64,000 nucleotides of DNA from Manihot esculenta. Taxonomy: Eukaryota > Streptophyta > Magnoliopsida > Malpighiales > Euphorbiaceae. Made by a program: the position numbers and the translations under genes. Shown here piece by piece: positions 36,801-48,603 of this stretch (within the stretch, counting starts at the first letter, position 1; every line of letters begins with the position of its first letter). The stretch covers positions 19,655,051 to 19,719,050 of the forward strand of contig NC_035172.2 of NCBI RefSeq assembly GCF_001659605.2, written 5' to 3'. The notes beneath the pieces were generated by a model, which was given only the letters and a program-made list of their open reading frames with translations, was not told where the DNA came from and did no database searches.

Positions 36801-37835
36801 GAGTAAAAATTACTTTTTAGTCCCTGAGGTATAGCATAATTAACGGATTTGTCTCTCTTTTTTTTAGAATCCAACACTTTCGTCTTTGAGTTTAATTCCA
36901 TCAAAATTCAAGGTCTCTGGAAAAAATTTTTGTTAAGTCAATAGAAAAGAGAATAAATATAATTTCAAAAACATCCTTATCAATAATAAATGAAAAAATT
37001 ACTATTTAGACCCTATAGTATGAAAAAACTCGCTACTTAGTCCCTCAATTTTGAAAAGTATATTAAAATGTCCCTAACATTTTAAAAATTCTACTAGTTA
37101 GTTTCTCTATTAATTTTATCACCAAATATTTTACTATTTAGTCCCTATAGTTTAGAAAAAATTATTAGTTGGTCCCTCAAATTAATAAAAAATTTACTAA
37201 TTAGTCCATCTATATCAGAGGTATTTGAGATTTTTTTTATAAAACATAACGACTAAAATTAATGGAAATATTAACTAGTAGACTTTTTAAAATGTCAGAG
37301 ACATTTTAATGAATTTTTTAAATGGCGAACAATGATCGACAGCGAACAGCACAAAAAAAGCAATTTCTATTGAGTTTTAACTTTTTATTTTTAATAATTT
37401 AATTTTTATATATTTTTATTTTTATTATATTTACTGAATTTGAATCTTAAATTTATTGAAATTTTTATTTGTTTATGGGGATTGAGTTTCAGATTTTCTT
37501 TCTTGAATTTTAACGAAATTAAACTTCAAGGATTAAAGTGTTGAATTTAAAAAATAGAGAGATAAATCTGTTAATTATGTAATATCTTAGGGACGAAAAC
37601 ATATTTTTTCCTTCAATTCTTTGAGAGATGGACCTATAAACTTGTAGGAATTAAATTTCAAGGACTAAAGTGTTGAGTTCAAGAAAGAGTAGTTCGGTCA
37701 TTTGTTCTGTCACTAACGGAGGGACTTCTAATTTTTATTAAATTAAATCTCAGGGACGAAAGAGTTGGGTTCTAAAAATAGAGGGGCGAATTCATTAATT
37801 ACGGTATATCTCAGAGACTAAAAAATAATTTTCTC
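36801..37835. mobile_element. MITE-like inverted-repeat element in unit 1
   Basis: The left end GAGTAAAAATTACTTTTTAG TCCCTGAGG is mirrored by the right end at 37798-37835 (TATATCTCAGAGACTAAAAA ATAATTTTCTC), giving terminal inverted repeats of several tens of bases with mismatches. A second inverted pair lies inside (ACATTTTAAAAATTCTACTAG near 37077 and CTAGTAGACTTTTTAAAATG near 37275). No coding capacity. Family not certain; ends of this kind are seen in Mutator-like non-autonomous elements (inference). Confidence 0.55.
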
Positions 37836-39588
37836 TTAAATTTATATTGTTATTTCGTAATTAATTGAAATTTTATAAGAAGTGAAACCATAATTACGTA
37901 ATTATTTATTCACCCCATAATCATAATTGGTATATGTGGTATTATATATTTTAAAATTTATTTTTATATTATATTTGGAACTCATCTAAATTTTTATAAT
38001 GTGTATAAATATAGTAGCATCAACAAATTCTTATAATTATTGTTATTGTTGTATAATATTCATTTTTTTATTCAAAAGAATGTAAGAGCTGAGTATAATT
38101 GAGAGCTCCATAGGGAAATAATCCTATAAGTCGTATAAGCAGTTCAAACTTAATATATTTCTATTAATTTTAATAAAAAAATGTAACTTGTGATTGTACC
38201 GGTGTTTCACTTTAAAAAAAAATATAAAAATGTAACTTGTGATTGTATTAGTGTTTCATTTAAAGGTTTTTGAATTACGTCGTTTGTGATTTAATTTGAT
38301 TTAATTTTATATCTAAATAGTACTATAATATTATGTTGTTTGTAAACAAATACTCAAAGTGAAAAAGAGATAAAAGTATTGTATTTTTTTTTTTAATATC
38401 TAGTTTTGTGTCTTGACTACTGATTAAGATCTAATTCAATATGTGATGTGCATGTCTTGATAAAATTAGATTTTTCATTTGATTTTTCTTCTAAGTACAA
38501 CATATGCTAATTCAATACCACATCTCCTCTTTACATTTCTTTGAATTGCTACTCCCTCCCATCTTAAAGTTGATTTTTTTTATTTTAACTAATTGTTTTT
38601 ATATAATTTTTTTAATTCTTTTTTATTCTATATAATTTTTTTTCTCGCTTAAACTTGGCTTATATAAAATTAGATAAGGCTTCACATTCCATTTAGATAA
38701 ATTTACTATTTATCTAAATTAATTTGTTTGAACTAATTAAGTTCCAACAAAATCTCGTACTATTCTTTACATATCATAATATAAATCTGAATTGTAATTC
38801 AATTGCTCAGAAGATGTCTAATCATATTAATTTAGCAGATTCTAAACAAGCTAAAAGTTTCTAACATTTAGAACTGAATCTGTAAATTCTAATTTACAAA
38901 TGCTTTAATGATTTTCACGTTTGTGAGGAATTCATTTAATATTTAATTTGACTAATTAAAAACAAACAATTATGACGAATTCATGTTAATTTTTGAGAAA
39001 AAAGAAAAACAAAAAATGTAATCAATATTAAATGGTTCTATAAATTTATTAATTATATATGAGGTGAACAATCTAAATAAAATTATAAATATAAAGCTTA
39101 ATTTAAATCTTAACAAATTAAAACAATAATTTAAATTTAAATTATTTAATTTAACATATAAGATGCATCATCATTGAATTTATAGTTTATTAAATAAAAA
39201 ATTAACAATATCAAAGTGCTAAATGTTGCGGTTAAATTGCCAACACAAATAGACTAGTCTTTGCTCACTAAACTCAATTTAATTATAACTGATATACTTG
39301 GACGTATTTGATTCCTAGCTTTACTTAGATTGTATTCCTAGTCTGGTTCCTACCTTTTTTTATTCTGAATGGTGGAATTCAATGACGAGCGTTGATCTTG
39401 AAAAGTGTTTTTGGATGAAGTTTAAAAAAAAAAATTATTTTTTTATTATACAATCAATAGTTACAGAAAAATAACTGCTCTCTATAATAGTGAAATTTGA
39501 AAGTTGTTCCGATACCGATGAATAATTTTGTTGATATTTTATTGAATGTATATTTTGAAAATGAGTTTGATTAATTGAAATTTACCTC

Positions 39589-39603
39589 GTCGCCAAAGGC
39601 GAC
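39589..39603. repeat. GC-rich hairpin GTCGCCAAAGGCGAC
   Basis: Six-base perfect arms with an AAA loop in otherwise AT-rich DNA; repeated at 43974-43988 in unit 2. Role unknown. Confidence 0.6.
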
Positions 39604-40561
39604 AACACTTGAATATTCAAACAAAAAAAAATACTTTTTCTTAAACCATATTTATTTTATTTAATCTATAATTTTAATTAAATGGGTGGTTCACGCTTGT
39701 TGTGAAAAAATATATTTGAGAATAAAATGTATAAATTTTTTAATTTTAGGGCATCAACATTGTCTAATTTCAATAATTCATAAGATCAAACATAACAAAC
39801 ATTATGAATTTTTTAATTAACAATAACGTTTATTTTTAAGTTTGGTAATTCTCTTTGTTATTCTGTGTGAAAGTGCTTTGGATTATAAAATATTTAATAA
39901 GGTCGACTACGATCATACCCAGAATCAAACAAATAAAGTAAATCAACTTTATATATAGAATATTAACCGATAAAATAAATTATACAAATAGTTAAGAAAG
40001 AAAGATTACCGCACTCTTACTTTAAATTTAAGCATATATATAGATATATGTAATATGAATGAGATATTTCAAATACCGTGATAAATGATAAAGAAATATA
40101 TTTAAACAGGTTTTATCCACGCTTGAATATCCAAAATATTATCCACATTAAAGTGCACATAATTTGTTGAGCGTCAACAATATTATTGTGTTGAACAAAT
40201 AACACTCAAATATTATTCATAATTTAACTGTTTGGTGTATAATGAGCTAGAATTTTTATATCAACTCTTCTCAAAAAATTATTATGAACCACTTAAATTT
40301 TTATAATAGGAACATTATTTACATCATTAAGAAATATGTATTATAAAGAGCACATATGAGTTAAAAAAAAAAACTAGAATACTACATTGAAGGGTGAATC
40401 TCTAGTTGTTTTAGAAGTACGCATTGTTGATAATTTTAGTTAAGATTTTAAAAGTAAGTACCGAGTCATATGAGAAATAAATAAGATTTTCTCCTTAGTT
40501 TAGCTCATTGAGCCTCCTTAAATCATGGAATTTAACTTCCAAATCTTAACATCAAGAGAAG

Positions 40562-40569
40562 TATAAAAG
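40562..40569 (+). promoter_or_regulatory. TATA box of peptide gene 2
   Basis: TATAAAAG, 85 bp before the ATG, with the surrounding promoter almost identical to copies 1 and 3. Confidence 0.75.
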
Positions 40570-40646
40570 GTTCAAAGTTTGGTATGTTTATTCATACAGA
40601 TAAAACAAAAAGAAAAAAAAGTAAAATCCATAGTTGAGTTTACAAG

Positions 40647-40862
40647 ATGAAGAAATTTGGGCTTTTCGTATGTTGTATTTCACTATTGATTATATTTTCC
40701 TTATTTTCTGTTTCAAATGCTCAAGAGAAAGAGAAAGAAGAGGCCTCTGCTCCCGGTGGAGAGGCCTCTGCTCCTGGTCCCGGCGGAGAAGCCTCTGCTC
40801 CCAGCGGTAAAGAAGCCTCCGCACCTAGTGGAAAAGAAGCCGAGAAAAAAAAGAAAAAGTAG
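40647..40862 (+). CDS. Secreted EASAP-repeat peptide, copy 2
   Basis: 71 residues with the same architecture as copy 1: signal peptide 1-25, four EASAP blocks, Lys-5 tail. Compared with copy 1 I count seven base changes in the coding region. Six are silent (in Cys, Glu, Lys, Pro, Ala and Ser codons) and one changes Asn-53 to Ser. The protein is identical to copy 3. This pattern fits an expressed gene under purifying selection better than a passenger open frame. No function can be assigned from the sequence. Confidence 0.8.
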   Translation: MKKFGLFVCCISLLIIFSLFSVSNAQEKEKEEASAPGGEASAPGPGGEASAPSGKEASAPSGKEAEKKKKK

Positions 40863-40941
40863 ATATTTTCAAGATTCTTGCATGCAATCGTTGTATGCGG
40901 CGAGAAATAAGTTAAAGAAAGATTTAATTACTAGATTTTCA

Positions 40942-40951
40942 AATAAATAAA
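40942..40951 (+). terminator. Polyadenylation signal, peptide gene 2
   Basis: AATAAATAAA at the same distance from the stop as in copy 1. Confidence 0.55.
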
Positions 40952-41160
40952 ATTTTGATATTTACAATATTCTCATATGTAGTTGTTTCATTCAGTGAGA
41001 ATTAAGTTAAAGAAGAAAGTTAATTGTTGGACTTCCAAATAAGTAAATGAATCTTAACCTCTATCTTGAAGAAACCTTGAAACAAGTTATACCATTATAA
41101 AACTTATTTTTATAGTGCTCATCAAAATTTATTTATTTTTAAATCAAACATATTTAAAGT

Positions 41161-42214
41161 GAGGAAAAATTACTTTTTAGTCCCTGAGGTATAGCATAAT
41201 TAACGGATTTGTCCCTCTTTTTTTTAGAATCCAACACTTTCGTCCTTTGAGGTTTAATTCCATCAAAATTCAAGGTCTCTGGAAAAAATTTTTGTTAAGT
41301 CAATAATTTCCACTTAATCAAAGGAAAGAGAATAAATATAATTCCAAAAATATCCTTATCAATAATAAATGAAAAAATTACTATTTAGACCCTATAGTAT
41401 GAAAAAACTCGCTACTTAGTCCCTCAATTTTTAAAAGTATATTAAAATGTCCCTAACATTTTAAAAATTCTACTAGTTAGTTTCTCTATTAATTTTATCA
41501 CCAAATATTTTACTATTTAGTCCCTATAGTTTAGAAAAAATTATTAGTTGGTCCCTCAAATTAATAAAAAATTTACTAATTAGTCCATCTATATCAGAGG
41601 TATTTGAGATTTTTTTTTATAAAGCATAACGACTAAAATTAATGGAAATATTAACTAGTAGACTTTTTAAAATGTCAGAGACATTTTAATGAATTTTTTA
41701 AATGGCGAACAATGATCGACAACGAACAGCACAAAAAAAGCAATTTCTATTGAGTTTTAACTTTTTATCTTTAATAATTTAATTTTTATATATTTTTATT
41801 TTTATTATATTTACTGAATTTGAATCTTAAATTTATTGAAATTTTTATTTATTTATGGGGATTGAGTTTCAGATTTTCTTTCTTGAATTTTAACGAAATT
41901 AAACTTCAAGGATTAAAGTGTTGAATTTAAAAAATAGAGAGATAAATCTGTTAATTATGTAATATCTTAGGGACGAAAACATATTTTTTCCTTCAATTCT
42001 TTGAGAGATGGACCTATAAACTTGTAGGAATTAAATTTCAGGACTAAAGTGTTGAGTTCAAGAAAGAGTAGTTCGGTCATTTGTTCTGTCACTAACGAAG
42101 GGACTTCTAATTTTTATTAAATTAAATCTCAGGGACGAAAGTGTTGGGTTCTAAAAATAGAGAGGCGAATTCATTAATTACGGTATATCTCAGAGACTAA
42201 AAAATAATTTTCTC
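41161..42214. mobile_element. MITE-like inverted-repeat element in unit 2
   Basis: Copy of 36801-37835 inherited through the tandem duplication. It has a small insertion near 41302-41324 (AATTTCCACTTAATC) absent from unit 1. Confidence 0.55.
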
Positions 42215-43973
42215 TTAAATTTATATTCTTATTCCGTAATTAATTGAAATTTTATAAGAAGTGAAACCATAATTACGTAATTATTTATTCACCCCATAAT
42301 CATAATTGGTATATGTGGTATTATATATTTTAAAATTTGTTTTTATATTATATTTGGAACTCATCTAAATTTTTATAATGTGTATAAATATAGTAGCATC
42401 AACAAATTCTTATAATTATTGTTATTGTTGTATAATATTCATTTTTTTATTCAAAAGAATGTAAGAGCTGAGTATAATTGAGAGCTCCACAGGGAGATAA
42501 TCCTATAAGTCGTATAACCAGTTCAAACTTAATATATTTCTATTAATTTTAATAAAAAAATGTAACTTGTGATTGTACCGGTGTTTCACTTAAAAAAAAA
42601 ATATATAAATGTAACTTGTGATTGTATTAGTATTTCATTTAAAGGTTTTTGAATTATGTCGTTTGTGATTTAATTTGATTTAATTTTATATCTAAATAGT
42701 ACTATAATATCATGTTGTTTGTAAACAAATACTCAAAGTGAAAAAGAGATAAAAGTATTGTATTTTTTTTTTTTTAATATCTAGTTTTGTGTCTTGACTA
42801 CTGATTAAGATCTAATTCAATATGTGATGTGCATGTCTTGACAAAATTAGATTTTTCATTTGATTTTTCTTCTAAGTACAACATATGCTAATTCAATACC
42901 ACATCTCCTCTTTACATTTCTTTGAATTGCTACTCCCTCCCATCTTAAAGTTGAATTTTTTTTTTATTTTAACTAATTATTTTTATATAATTTTTTTAAT
43001 TCTTTTTTATTCTATATAATTTTTTTTCTCGCTTAAACTTGGCTTATATAAAATTAGATAAGGCCTCACATTCCATTTAGATAAATTTACTATTTATCTA
43101 AATTAATTTGTTTGAACTAATTAAGTTCCAACAAAATCTCGTACTATTCTTCACATATCATAATATAAATCTGAATTGTAATTCAATTGCTCAGAAGATG
43201 TCTAATCATATTAATTTAGCAGATGCTAAACAAGCTAAAAGTTTCTAACATTTAGAACTGAATCTGTAAATTCTAATTTACAAATGCTTTAATGATTTTC
43301 ACGTTTGTGAGGAATTCATTTAATATTTAATTTGACTAATTAAAAACAAACAATTATGACGAATTCATGTTAATTTTTGAGAAAAAAGAAAAACAAAAAA
43401 TGTAATCAATATTAAATGGTTCTATAAATTTATTAATTATATATGAGGTGAACAATCTAAATAAAATTATAAATATAAAGCTTAATTTAAATCTTAACAA
43501 ATTAAAACAATAATTTAAATTTAAATTATTTAATTTAACATATAAGATGCATCATCATTGAATTTATAGTTTATTAAATAAAAAATTAACAATATCAAAG
43601 TGCTAAATGCTGCAGTTCAATTGCCAACACAAATAGACTAGTCTTTGCTCACTAAACTCAATTTAATTATAACTGATATACTTGGACGTATTTGATTCCT
43701 AGCTTTACTTAGATTGTATTCCTAGTCTGGTTCCTACCTTTTTTTATTCTGAATGGTGGAATTCAATGACGAGCGTTGATCTTTAAAAGTGTTTTTGGAT
43801 GAAATTTAAAAAAAAAAAATTATTTTTTTATTATACAATCAATAGTTACAGAAAAATAACTGCTCTCTATAATAGTGAAATTTGAAAGTTGTTCCGATAC
43901 CGATGAATAATTTTATTGATATTTTATTGAATGTATATTTTGAAAATGAGTTTGATTAATTGAAATTTACCTC

Positions 43974-43988
43974 GTCGCCAAAGGCGAC
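43974..43988. repeat. GC-rich hairpin GTCGCCAAAGGCGAC, unit 2
   Basis: Exact copy of 39589-39603. Confidence 0.6.
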
Positions 43989-44950
43989 AACACTTGAATA
44001 TTCAAACAAAAAAAATACTTTTTCTTAAACCATATTTATTTTATCTAATCTATAATTTTAATTAAATGGGTGGTTCACGCTTGTTGTGAAAAAATATATT
44101 TGAGAATAAAATGTATAAATTTTTTAATTTTAGGGCATCAACATTGTCTAATTTCAATAATTCATAAGATCAAACATAACAAACATTATGAATTTTTTAA
44201 TTAACAATAACGTTTATTTTTAAGTTTGGTAATTCTCTTTGTTATTTTGTGTGAAAGTGATTTGGATTATAAAATATTTAATAAGGTCGACTACGATCAT
44301 ACCCAGAATCAAACAAATAAAGTAAATCAACTTTATATATAGAATATTAACCGATAAAATAAATTATACAAATAGTTAAGAAAGAAAGATTACCGCACTC
44401 TTACTTTAAATTTAAGCATATATATAGATATATGTAATATGAATGAGATATTTCAAATACCGTGATAAATGATGGAGAAATATATTTAAACAGGTTTTAT
44501 CCACGCTTGAATATCCAAAATATTATCCACATTAAAGTGCACATAATTTGTTGAGCGTCAACAATATTATTGTGTTGAACAAATAACACTCAAATATTAT
44601 TCATAATTTAACTGTTTGGTGTATAATGAGCTAGAATTTTTATATCAACTCTTCTCAAAAAATTATTATGAACCACTTAAATTTTTATAATAGGAATATT
44701 ATTTACATCATTAAGAAATATGGATTATAAAGAGCACATATGAGTTTAAAAAAAAAAAAAAACTGGAATACTACATTGAAGGATAAGTCTCTAGGTGTTC
44801 TAGAAGTACGCATTGTTGATAATTTTAGTTAAGATTTTAAAAGTAAGTACCGAGTCATATGAGAAATAAATAAGATTTTCTCCTTAGTTTAGCTCATTGA
44901 GCCTCCTTAAATCATGGAATTTAACTTCCAAATCTTAACATCAAGAGAAG

Positions 44951-44958
44951 TATAAAAG
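44951..44958 (+). promoter_or_regulatory. TATA box of peptide gene 3
   Basis: TATAAAAG, again 85 bp before the ATG. Confidence 0.75.
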
Positions 44959-45035
44959 GTTCAAAGTTCGGTATGTTTATTCATACAGATAAAACAAAAA
45001 GAAAAAAAAGTAAAATCCATAGTTGAGTTTACAAG

Positions 45036-45251
45036 ATGAAGAAATTTGGGCTTTTCGTATGTTGTATTTCACTATTGATTATATTTTCCTTATTTTCTGT
45101 TTCAAATGCTCAAGAGAAAGAGAAAGAAGAGGCCTCTGCTCCCGGTGGAGAGGCCTCTGCTCCTGGTCCCGGCGGAGAAGCCTCTGCTCCCAGCGGTAAA
45201 GAAGCCTCCGCTCCTAGCGGAAAAGAAGCCGAGAAAAAAAAGAAAAAGTAG
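45036..45251 (+). CDS. Secreted EASAP-repeat peptide, copy 3
   Basis: 71 residues, protein identical to copy 2; the two coding regions differ only by two silent changes (Ala GCA/GCT and Ser AGT/AGC, in the fourth block). Promoter, leader and polyadenylation signal are intact although the unit is cut about 340 bp after the stop. An alternative frame (from 45106) that stays open in all three copies is rich in Lys, Pro and Leu; it is best explained as a by-product of the repetitive codons. Confidence 0.8.
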   Translation: MKKFGLFVCCISLLIIFSLFSVSNAQEKEKEEASAPGGEASAPGPGGEASAPSGKEASAPSGKEAEKKKKK

Positions 45252-45330
45252 ATATTTTCAAGATTCTTGCATGCAATCGTTGTATGCGGCGAGAAATAAG
45301 TTAAAGAAATGTTTAATTACTAGATTTTCA

Positions 45331-45340
45331 AATAAATAAA
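45331..45340 (+). terminator. Polyadenylation signal, peptide gene 3
   Basis: AATAAATAAA, as in the other two copies. Confidence 0.55.
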
Positions 45341-45593
45341 ATTTTGATATTTACAATATTCTCATATGTAACTGTTTCATTCAGCGAGAAATAAGTTAAA
45401 GAAGAAAGTTAATTGTTGGACTTCCAAATAAGTAAATGAATCTTAATCTCTATCTTAAAGAAACCTTGAAACAAGTTATACTGTTATAAAACTTATTTTT
45501 ATAGTGCTCATCAAAATTTATTTATTTTTTAAATCAAACATATTTAAATTGAGGAAAAATTATTTTTTAGTCCCTGAGGTATAGCATAATTAA

Positions 45594-45958
45594 GGGTATT
45601 TACCTGGTACGTCAGGGAGCAAGGAGATGGAGGCGTATCTATCGCGCTTAGCTTGTTTGTTGAACAGCAGTGCTCTCGAAGCATGATTCATGGCTGGGGA
45701 TTTGGGCAAATCATGGTGGGTGCTGTTTTCTTCAGAAGTTGTGGCTGGTTTGCTGGGGGAGGGCTCAATGCAGTGCCTTGTGCTGGGGCACTTGGATGAG
45801 GGCATAGGTGCTGGGCGCTTCGGTCCGCATTTGTCCAAGGAAGGCAGTGATGGTGATGGCGTGGTCTAGGGAGTCACTGTGTCGTCAGCCTGAGGTGTAG
45901 AGTGAGGTGCCATAGACGGCGCTCATGGCAGGCGACGATATGTGTTGGTCACAATTTT
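45594..45958 (-). other. GC-richer fragment, probable retrotransposon leader or gag start
   Basis: Composition changes abruptly from the AT-rich tandem unit. A minus-strand open frame (45838 to 45590, 82 codons) reads MDKCGPKRPAPMPSSKCPST ... ALLFNKQAKRDRYASISLL and is not recognised. Next to the LTR at 45959 the sequence GGTCACAATTTT resembles GGTGCCAATTTT, which joins the PBS to the LTR of the same family at 50821. It may therefore be the 5' internal end of another element of that family, cut at 45593. Confidence 0.4.
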
Positions 45959-47556
45959 TGACTCGCGGTTGTAGAAGCCGATCAAAAATAACCTTTCTGG
46001 TTATCAACAATATTAATACTGTAGATAGTGGTAAAAGATCGAATCCATAGAGAATTGAAAACTAATCCATTTTTCTTAACAAGACCAAGAGAATTAACTG
46101 AACGAGAAACTGAAAGCATGCAACTGAAAGCAGAATAAAAATAAATTGCAGTAAAAGTAAAATGGGGGGTTTTGAGATTGATTTGATTAGCAAACTACTG
46201 AAAGCAATTAAATGAGCGAATAATTAAAATAAAAGAGAAATTAATATGAGAAAGGCCTAGTTGAAGAGATGGATCCACTTCAATTGTTTGGATTGATCAT
46301 CGAAACTTATGTTCTTTAGATTAGTTATGGAGATGGAAGATGCTTCTCACCCCCATGTCTCTCCTTATGATTAAATCAATTAGGGAACGTTCTTTAATTA
46401 ATTACTAATTAAAAAATTGCCAAGGAATGTCCTCGGGCCTTAGGCATCAAACAATTGTTAATTGCATGAAGAAAGAGAGAGATCCAATCCTAACTACTCA
46501 AACACATGAGATGTTGCTAGATCATACAATTCCTTAGTTGTTACACCAAGTGTTCTTATATTTGAACAATTCAAGCAATTACGGACTTAAAATTATCCAA
46601 ACTAACAATTAATTACCTTGCAATCCAGAATCAAGTAGCCAATTTGATCAAAACAACAAAATAATAATAGATTTCAAGCATGAACTGTATGAATATTGAA
46701 TAACTAAAAGACAAACAATGTGTGTTTAGATTTCACAATCCATAAAACAACCTTAGTTTCAACCAATCTTCAACTGGAATAAAAGGTTTCAGCCACTCAT
46801 GGCTGAACCAAAAACCAAAAAATAAAGAAAGGAAGAAGAAAAGATGGTATCACTTGCAATCCCGTAGGTGTGTCCAAGGTGGAGTAGAAAAAGCTGTGGG
46901 GAGGCTCCTTATGTGTCTTTTTATAGTTGAAAGTGTTGCCCTAGGTCCTTACATGCCTCCCTTGCTGCCCAAGAGGTGCTTACTGCTCAAGTTGGGTCTG
47001 AAAAGGAAAGAATCGCGTTGCAAGCTCTTCAGAAGGCAAGAGGCGCGCGCGGATGCTCTGCAGAGGGAAGTTGGCGCGCGCGGATGGATGTGCAGAAGGG
47101 AAAGTGAATCTGTCCAGTCTTTCCTTTTTAGGTGGAGCCTTCATTTGAATTTTGAATGCTGAATGCGGAAGAGGCAAGTGCGTCTTCATGAAATCTTACT
47201 GCCTAAATAGTAAGATATGACTGCTGCAGTGTGTGCACATCATTGAACAAGGAAAGAAAGATCAGCATTTTGAATTTCAAATAATCTTCTGACTGAGCTT
47301 TCCTTGTTTGCTTTTGCTTCTGCACTTTCCTTATTTGAAAACTTTCCTTTTCTGAAAACTTTCCTTATTTGAAAACTTTCCTTTTTTGGCACTTTCCAAA
47401 TTTGACACTTTTTGGCAGTTTTAAGAGCATTTTCTCCAGATTGTCTCTTTACACCTAATATCTGCAAAACATGATTAAAACCACAAAATTAGGTAGAAAA
47501 GATGTAAATAAACATCAAGAACATAATGATAAAATGGACTAAAATATGCTCTATCA
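45959..47556 (-). repeat. Athila-like LTR A (3' LTR of element A)
   Basis: 1,598 bp. On the minus strand it runs TGATAGAGCATAT ... CGCGAGTCA. A polypurine tract lies immediately inside it (47557-47570). Same family as LTRs B, D and E. Confidence 0.85.
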
Positions 47557-47570
47557 AATACCCCCACACC
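47557..47570 (-). other. Polypurine tract of element A
   Basis: Minus strand GGTGTGGGGGTATT directly before the 3' LTR; the same tract is at 54644-54657 in element B. Confidence 0.75.
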
Positions 47571-48603
47571 TAGCCTTTTGCTTCTCCTCAAGCAAATAAA
47601 TATAGTTAAACAAGCTCTCTTTGCTACTTGATCCTTATTTCCACTTAAGCTTTCACTCAAGACACTTATTTTGAATCATTGCAGTGAAGAGTATATGCAT
47701 GAAGGTTACTCACCATCTTTCCTTGTTTCCCTTTACTTACCATGGCTAGGATTTGTTTTTCTCAAGAGAGAGATTACACATGCACATGTTCTTATTCAGT
47801 TAAGACCTTTTTCTAGCTTTCAGAGTGATTTTCCCTTACCTTGAAGCACTATATTCAGCCTTTTGCACTTAAGTTTTGCTTGAAAAAGTCACCAACCTTT
47901 TGACGTGAAGGTACATATTGGTGATACCCACCCCCAGTTACTCAGTTGGTCACCTGTCCAAGTGGCTACTAGCTCTGTTCATAGTCTTTCAACCATTGGA
48001 ACAGTTTTCAATTTGTGCTTATGAAGTCTTTGCTATTGCCGAATTCCTTTAATCAATACATTGGACAAATCAACACCAATTGCTAAAACAAGTCATGTTA
48101 AGTTCATTCACACAACTTTCAATTCATTCTCTCTAATGAGTGTCATCAATATATTTTTCACCATGGCAAGCTTAACGATTCAATTCAAAAGGTAATTCTT
48201 AATCATGAATATAACTCACTGCAATTAATTCAACATACGTTTAAAGAGTTATCACATCAATGGGGTCATGGAAAGAAAGCTCATCTAACATGGTTTATAA
48301 GTTTGAGTATAGCAAATCAAAAAGAAGAAGACTGTGGTTGTATGTGTTATTGAAAACAAAAACTGAAAGAAAACTGAAAGGAAAAAAAAAACGCAAAAAA
48401 TTGAAAAAAAGGAAAGAGAAATCGCAAATCTGAAAGAAAAAGAAAAAGAAAAATCGCAAAAAACTGAAAGGAAAATTCAGAGATATGCACCCCCACACCT
48501 AATTCATGCATTGTCCTCAATGTATAAGAAACATTAAAAGAGCAAAAGAAACTGAGTACTCCCCTGGGTGTGGTGTGTATGGTGCGATCCACTTGATCAA
48601 GGC
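47571..48603. other. Non-coding internal region of element A
   Basis: Collinear with 54658-55652 of element B and partly with 52594-52855 (inverted). It contains a conserved block GCACCCCCACACCTAA TTCATGCATTGTCC near 48487. The frames here contain only low-complexity Phe- or Lys-rich open stretches. No gene recognised. Confidence 0.7.

Larger units (their letters stand above)
35524..39887. repeat. Tandem unit 1 (~4.36 kb)
   Basis: Starts AAATATTTAATAAGGTCGA, which recurs at 39888 and 44272. It holds one peptide gene, a 1-kb inverted-repeat element (36801-37835) and a short hairpin (39589-39603). Similarity to unit 2 is high throughout, including non-coding DNA. Unit 1 lacks a short stretch (TTTTCTCCTTAGTTTAGC) that units 2 and 3 carry about 80 bp before their TATA boxes. 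Confidence 0.92.
39888..44271. repeat. Tandem unit 2 (~4.38 kb)
   Basis: Head-to-tail copy of unit 1 with small indels, mostly in A/T runs, and scattered substitutions. It carries the same gene, inverted-repeat element and hairpin. Confidence 0.93.
44272..45593. repeat. Tandem unit 3, truncated
   Basis: Matches the first ~1.32 kb of units 1 and 2, then stops at ATAGCATAATTAA, about 40 bp into the left terminal repeat of the MITE-like element. Retrotransposon-type sequence follows. The rest of the unit is not found in the window. Confidence 0.9.
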
